DNA of 64,000 bases from an uncultured Roseburia sp. Lineage in GTDB: Bacteria > Bacillota > Clostridia > Lachnospirales > Lachnospiraceae. The position numbers were made by a program, and so were the translations under genes. Positions 61,052 to 64,000 of the stretch are shown piece by piece. The DNA is taken from NCBI GenBank assembly GCA_947644305.1, contig CANRYS010000014.1, positions 1 through 64,000 on the forward strand, in the 5' to 3' direction. Each line of letters opens with the position of its first letter. Within the stretch, counting starts at the first letter, position 1. The notes beneath the pieces are model-generated. The model saw only the letters and a list, made by a program, of their open reading frames with translations, did not search any database and was not told where the DNA came from.

Positions 61052-63037
61052 ATGATAAAAAAATACACCTTCGGTACACCATTTCCCACAGAAAGCATTG
61101 TTGTTCCCGTAGAACCTGCCCAGGGGGTTCTGGAGTTTGGCGAAATTAACCTGGATGAGGGATTTACTTTTACCTATCACATGGATTCGGAAGACATTGT
61201 CTATGGTCTTGGCGAGGCGAACCGCGGAATCAATAAGCGGGGATTTATCTATACCAGCAACTGCAGCGACAATCCGAACCATCTGGAAGATACCGTTTCC
61301 CTCTATGGTGCCCATAATTTTATCGTTGTTTCCGGCGTCCTGACTTTTGGACTCTATATCGACTATCCGTCTTCATTGACTTTTGATATCGGTTTCACCC
61401 GGACAGATGAATTAGTGATCCATTGTCAGGAAGCGGACCTCGATCTTTTCATCATCGAGGGGGGTGACGCGTACCACATCACAAAGCAGTTTAGGAAAAT
61501 GATCGGCAGAAGTTATATCCCTCCTAAATTCGCCTTTGGTTTTGGCCAGAGCCGTTGGGGATATCGGACAACTGAGGACTTTGTAAAAGTCGCCCGTGGT
61601 TACCGCGACAATCATATCCCTATCGATATGATCTACATGGATATTGATTATATGGAGGACTATAAAGATTTTACGGTAAACAAAGAGTTCACAGACTTTC
61701 CGGCTTTTGTATATAATATGAAAAAGGACGATATCCGTCTGATTCCGATTATCGATGCCGGGGTAAAGCTAGAGAAGGGTTACAAGATATACGAAGAAGG
61801 AGTTAAAAACAATTATTTTTGCAAGAAAGAAGATGGCAGAGATTTTGTCGCTGCGGTCTGGCCAGGGTATACCCATCTTCCCGATGTGCTGAATCCAGAA
61901 GTAAGAAAATGGTTCGGTTCCAAATACCGTCTGCTGACGGAGCAGGGTATCGAGGGCTTCTGGAATGATATGAATGAACCGGCTATGTTCTACACACCGG
62001 AAGGCATCCGGAACATTAAAAATAAGATGAAGGCTTTTATAGAGCAGGAAGAAAACAAAGACGATGTGTGGAACATGCAGAATCAGGTGATGAGTCTGGC
62101 AAATTCCCCTTCTGATTATACCTCCTTTTACCACAATATAAATGGAACTATGGTCTGCCACGAAAAACTTCACAATCTTTATGGCTTTAACATGACAAGG
62201 GCTGCCGGGGAGGCTCTGCAGAGCATTTCTCCTGAGAAACGCTGCCTGCTCTTCTCGCGCTCTTCCTATATCGGCATGCACCGCTATGGGGGCATATGGA
62301 CCGGCGACAATAAATCCTGGTGGTCACACATTCTTCTAAACCTGAAAATGCTTCCCTCTCTGAACATGTGCGGCTTTCTTTATATCGGAGCGGATCTGGG
62401 AGGCTTCGGTGCGGATACTTCAAGGGATTTACTGCTGCGCTGGCTGGCTCTCGGCGTATTTACCCCTCTTATGCGCAACCACGCCGCTCTGGGAACAAGG
62501 GAACAGGAATGCTACCAGTTTGAGCATATCGAGGACTTCCGTCATATCATCGGTGTCCGCTACCGGCTGCTGCCTTATCTCTACAGTGAGTACATGAAGG
62601 CTGCCCTGAGAGATGATATGTTCTTTAAGCCGTTGGCATTTGATTTTCCCGGTGATTCTATGGCTGTCAATGTGGAAGATCAGCTTATGCTCGGCGGAGA
62701 GCTGATGATCGCCCCTGTGTACACCCAGAATGCAAAGGGACGCTATGTGTATCTCCCAGAAGAGATGATGTTCATTCAGTTTCTTCCAGACGGAGAAATC
62801 TCAGAAGAAATACTTCCCCAGGGGCATCACTATATCTCCGTGCCGCTAAATGTCGTGCCCCTCTTCATCCGCCAGGGCAAATGTATCCCCCTTGCCGATG
62901 TGGCAGAATGTGTATCCCAGATCGATACGGAGCATTTGAAAATGATCGGATATGATGACAGCTCTTATGTTCTCTATGAGGATGATGGGTACACGAGAGA
63001 TTATGATCTGGAGGAGAACTGCAGGAGGGTGGGTTAG
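61052..63037 (+). CDS. GH31 alpha-glucosidase
   Basis: A 661-residue GH31 enzyme with the nucleophile motif GFWNDMNEP, FGFGQSRWGY near the N-terminal third, DYPSSLTFDIGF, FMTRAAGEA-type segment (NMTRAAGEALQ), and the acid/base neighbourhood GGIWTGDNKSWWSH. Sequence and length correspond to the short GH31 alpha-glucosidases of Blautia obeum (Ro-aG1 type, from memory), which lack the extra C-terminal beta domain. It begins MIKKYTFGTPF with AAAGGAGG 7 nt upstream and lacks a signal peptide, so it is cytoplasmic. The C-terminal YEDDGYTRDYDLEEN matches the family end, so it is not truncated. Confidence 0.95.
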   Translation: MIKKYTFGTPFPTESIVVPVEPAQGVLEFGEINLDEGFTFTYHMDSEDIVYGLGEANRGINKRGFIYTSNCSDNPNHLEDTVSLYGAHNFIVVSGVLTFGLYIDYPSSLTFDIGFTRTDELVIHCQEADLDLFIIEGGDAYHITKQFRKMIGRSYIPPKFAFGFGQSRWGYRTTEDFVKVARGYRDNHIPIDMIYMDIDYMEDYKDFTVNKEFTDFPAFVYNMKKDDIRLIPIIDAGVKLEKGYKIYEEGVKNNYFCKKEDGRDFVAAVWPGYTHLPDVLNPEVRKWFGSKYRLLTEQGIEGFWNDMNEPAMFYTPEGIRNIKNKMKAFIEQEENKDDVWNMQNQVMSLANSPSDYTSFYHNINGTMVCHEKLHNLYGFNMTRAAGEALQSISPEKRCLLFSRSSYIGMHRYGGIWTGDNKSWWSHILLNLKMLPSLNMCGFLYIGADLGGFGADTSRDLLLRWLALGVFTPLMRNHAALGTREQECYQFEHIEDFRHIIGVRYRLLPYLYSEYMKAALRDDMFFKPLAFDFPGDSMAVNVEDQLMLGGELMIAPVYTQNAKGRYVYLPEEMMFIQFLPDGEISEEILPQGHHYISVPLNVVPLFIRQGKCIPLADVAECVSQIDTEHLKMIGYDDSSYVLYEDDGYTRDYDLEENCRRVG

Positions 63038-63147
63038 TTATACCTTAGAAGAAAGCAGTGGAGCCAGCGGTAGGAATGGAAGATTATTTATCCAAGCATC
63101 ACAAAATCCATATACTACAAAATATAATCATTGGTTTCCCCGCCAAT

Positions 63148-63189
63148 ATAAAGAAGAGTTGCTAAATAAAATAGCAACCCCTTCTTTAT
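63148..63189. terminator. Terminator downstream of the GH31 gene
   Basis: The outer stem ATAAAGAAG/CTTCTTTAT and inner stem GTTGCTA/TAGCAAC lie about 110 nt after the stop. The plus strand ends in CTTCTTTATTG, a weak T-run. Confidence 0.6.
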
Positions 63190-63283
63190 TGAAAACATTA
63201 TTTTTTCAATCCACAGGTCTTACCCTGACAAACTTATTATATCATATTGTTTTTAAACTTTCAATAAGGTTTTCAATTGGAAC

Positions 63284-63312
63284 TTGCATTTTTTGGAAAA
63301 TTATGCTATATT
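63284..63312 (+). promoter_or_regulatory. Promoter of the putative toxin gene
   Basis: -35 TTGCAT (63284-63289), 17-nt spacer, -10 TATATT (63307-63312), 66 nt upstream of the toxin ATG. The transcript would begin near 63319 with the duplicated AGAACAACCG sequence. Confidence 0.7.
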
Positions 63313-63318
63313 TATCTT

Positions 63319-63347
63319 AGAACAACCGTGTACAAGGTGACATTGAC
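63319..63347 (+). repeat. Inverted duplication, 5' arm at toxin mRNA start
   Basis: The segment AGAACAACCGTGTACAAGG followed by TGACATTGACC is matched in inverted orientation by 63539-63567 with few changes. It lies at the expected transcript start. Confidence 0.65.
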
Positions 63348-63377
63348 CTCATTTTACATAGAATGGAGGTGGCGCTT

Positions 63378-63467
63378 ATGAAAAACCAATTTAGTTTTAA
63401 TGACATTATGCAGTTTGGACTACTATTGATCGCATTACTAACATTCATATATATGATCAGTCATTAG
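63378..63467 (+). CDS. Putative holin-like type I toxin (29 residues)
   Basis: A 29-codon frame: a polar N-terminus (MKNQFSFNDIMQF) then a single hydrophobic helix (GLLLIALLTFIYMI) ending SH. This is the size and shape of holin-like/Fst/TxpA type I membrane toxins, which depolarise the membrane when expressed freely. AATGGAGGTGGCGCTT precedes the ATG. The hairpin terminator just downstream and a convergent minus-strand promoter complete a plausible toxin-antitoxin unit. Confidence 0.72.
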   Translation: MKNQFSFNDIMQFGLLLIALLTFIYMISH

Positions 63468-63481
63468 TGCTAAATAGATAA

Positions 63482-63516
63482 ACCACCCTCGAAACTTTGC
63501 CAGGTGTCAGGGTAGT
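63482..63516. terminator. Bidirectional terminator shared by toxin and antisense RNA
   Basis: The stem ACCACCCT/AGGGTAGT has a 19-nt loop. The plus strand continues ATTTTCTATTC and the minus strand TTTATCTATTT, so both converging transcripts could end here. Confidence 0.75.
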
Positions 63517-63538
63517 ATTTTCTATTCTATTTTCACAC

Positions 63539-63567
63539 GGGTCAAATCACCTTGTGTGCGGTTGTTC
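63539..63567 (-). repeat. Inverted duplication, arm at antisense RNA start
   Basis: On the minus strand this reads GAACAACCGCACACAAGG followed by TGATTTGACCC, the partner of 63319-63347. Confidence 0.65.
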
Positions 63568-63581
63568 GCTTAGACGTTTAT

Positions 63582-63610
63582 ATCATAACAAATTCCAGCC
63601 ATTTATACAA
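63582..63610 (-). promoter_or_regulatory. Promoter of the antisense RNA
   Basis: Minus strand: TTGTAT (63605-63610), 17-nt spacer, TATGAT (63582-63587). Together with the toxin promoter it gives two convergent transcripts. Confidence 0.65.
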
Positions 63611-63647
63611 GACTTTTTCCTGTGTGCAGTTTCGTCCTCCCCCATCA

Positions 63648-64000
63648 TCAATCTAATTCTGCCCTGGTAAACAAATCTAAAATCAAGGGCTTATCCTCAC
63701 AGGCTTTCTTGAATCGTAAAATAAAATCAGCTAATGCCTCTTTATCCTTGGAATAGGCACAAAACATATCTGCTTCTGGATCAAAATCTATCTTCTCCTG
63801 TAACTCCGAACACCTTTCTTCCAAAAATACCTGTGCCAGACTCCCCCAATCATAACCGCTGCCCTCAAAACCCTCATCCGCCCGGGTATCAAAGACTTCC
63901 TGCAAATACCCATCTACATTTAAACAGACAGACGCTCCATTACTTTGTTCTACCCAGAAAAAAGGCGCAATTTCATTCTTAAAATTTTCCGTTATTTGCA
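63648..64000 (-). CDS. Imm51-like immunity protein (5' end outside the window)
   Basis: The frame is open from the right edge to the stop at 63648, about 117 residues visible. Motifs SGYDWGSLAQVFLEERCSELQ, EKIDFDPEADMFCAYS, DKEALADFI and the C-terminal LILDLFTRAELD match what I know of the Imm51 family of polymorphic-toxin immunity proteins. The true start lies beyond 64000. The TTG at 63905 is internal. No toxin partner is visible, and the upstream gene is outside the window. Confidence 0.68.
   Translation of the reverse strand, partial: QITENFKNEIAPFFWVEQSNGASVCLNVDGYLQEVFDTRADEGFEGSGYDWGSLAQVFLEERCSELQEKIDFDPEADMFCAYSKDKEALADFILRFKKACEDKPLILDLFTRAELD

Larger units (their letters stand above)
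63482..63575 (-). ncRNA. Putative antisense antitoxin RNA
   Basis: A minus-strand transcript from about 63575, driven by TTGTAT-17 nt-TATGAT (63582-63610), running to the shared terminator, about 90 nt. Its 5' end repeats GAACAACCG...ACAAGGTGA found at the 5' end of the toxin mRNA, and it can pair with the toxin mRNA through the shared terminator region. No small ORF of note lies within it. Confidence 0.55.

Noticed and set aside
62952-63320. A frameshifted C-terminal extension of the GH31 gene (open frame running past the stop).
   Set aside because: The protein ends at the same place as short GH31 relatives (YEDDG...DYD...N), so the gene is complete and the overlapping frame is a shadow.

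Overview
The window looks like a chromosome segment from an anaerobic, spore-forming Firmicute of the family Lachnospiraceae (Blautia/Roseburia/Coprococcus-like gut Clostridia). The evidence is the moderate GC, strong AGGAGG-type ribosome binding sites, SigH, T-box leaders on tRNA-charging genes, GatCAB with an archaeal-type AspRS, several Lys-rich Ig-like surface proteins, and a GH31 alpha-glucosidase closely resembling the Blautia (Ruminococcus) obeum type. Genus-level placement is inference.

Left end (1-3.6 kb): the tail of an unknown gene, a radical SAM gene, a complete IS3-family element (1029-2311), and directly abutting it the 5' part of a group II intron on the minus strand. The intron sits immediately after the terminator of a DUF3784 membrane gene. 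A PilZ gene follows. 3.7-9 kb: a minus-strand operon, T-box leader > archaeal-type aspS > hairpin cluster > gatC > gatA > gatB, for tRNA-dependent Asn (and possibly Gln) formation. The T-box specifier reads AAC (Asn). 9-12.8 kb: a pair of overlapping ABC exporter genes. 12.8-18.9 kb: a Ca/Na antiporter, a Zn peptidase, an SH3/NlpC-P60 cell-wall hydrolase, RidA and a cytidylate-kinase-like protein.

18.9-35.1 kb is an accessory surface-polysaccharide region. It holds three secreted GH10 xylanase-type enzymes, two more large secreted proteins, an O-antigen ligase-like polymerase, a polyprenyl glycosylphosphotransferase, rfbA and an M23 peptidase. Most secreted proteins share one architecture: signal peptide, very Lys-rich Ig-like (BIG2-like) module, Pro/Thr linker, functional domain. 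The third GH10 (27703-30099) has the last barrel strand and helix of the fold placed N-terminal to its carbohydrate-binding module, i.e. an apparent circular permutation, and it lacks several canonical -1 subsite residues.

35.5-50.7 kb is mainly housekeeping: Mini-III, a P-type ATPase, sigH, rlmB, ispF, four tRNAs (Thr-GGT, Met-CAT, Val-TAC, Leu-AAG), rdgB, a THUMP methyltransferase, fba, an amidase, an M14 carboxypeptidase and the infC-rpmI-rplT operon. infC appears to start at a rare AUC codon. Two intergenic spacers carry copies of a 133-bp cloverleaf-like repeat (35321-35453; 47059-47191) whose outer stem shows a compensatory A-T to G-C change. One copy is extended by partial tandem units.

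51.4-64 kb: an AT-rich block of unknown membrane/zinc-ribbon genes, two DUF4190-like membrane proteins, thrS with its own T-box and consensus promoter, a ParA ATPase, a YyaL-type protein and a GH31 alpha-glucosidase. A probable type I toxin-antitoxin module follows (29-codon holin-like toxin at 63378-63467, convergent antisense RNA, shared terminator), then an edge-truncated Imm51-like immunity gene. The best candidates for undescribed biology are the permuted GH10 enzyme, the structured dispersed repeat, the toxin-antitoxin locus with its inverted 5' duplications, and the intron/IS junction.
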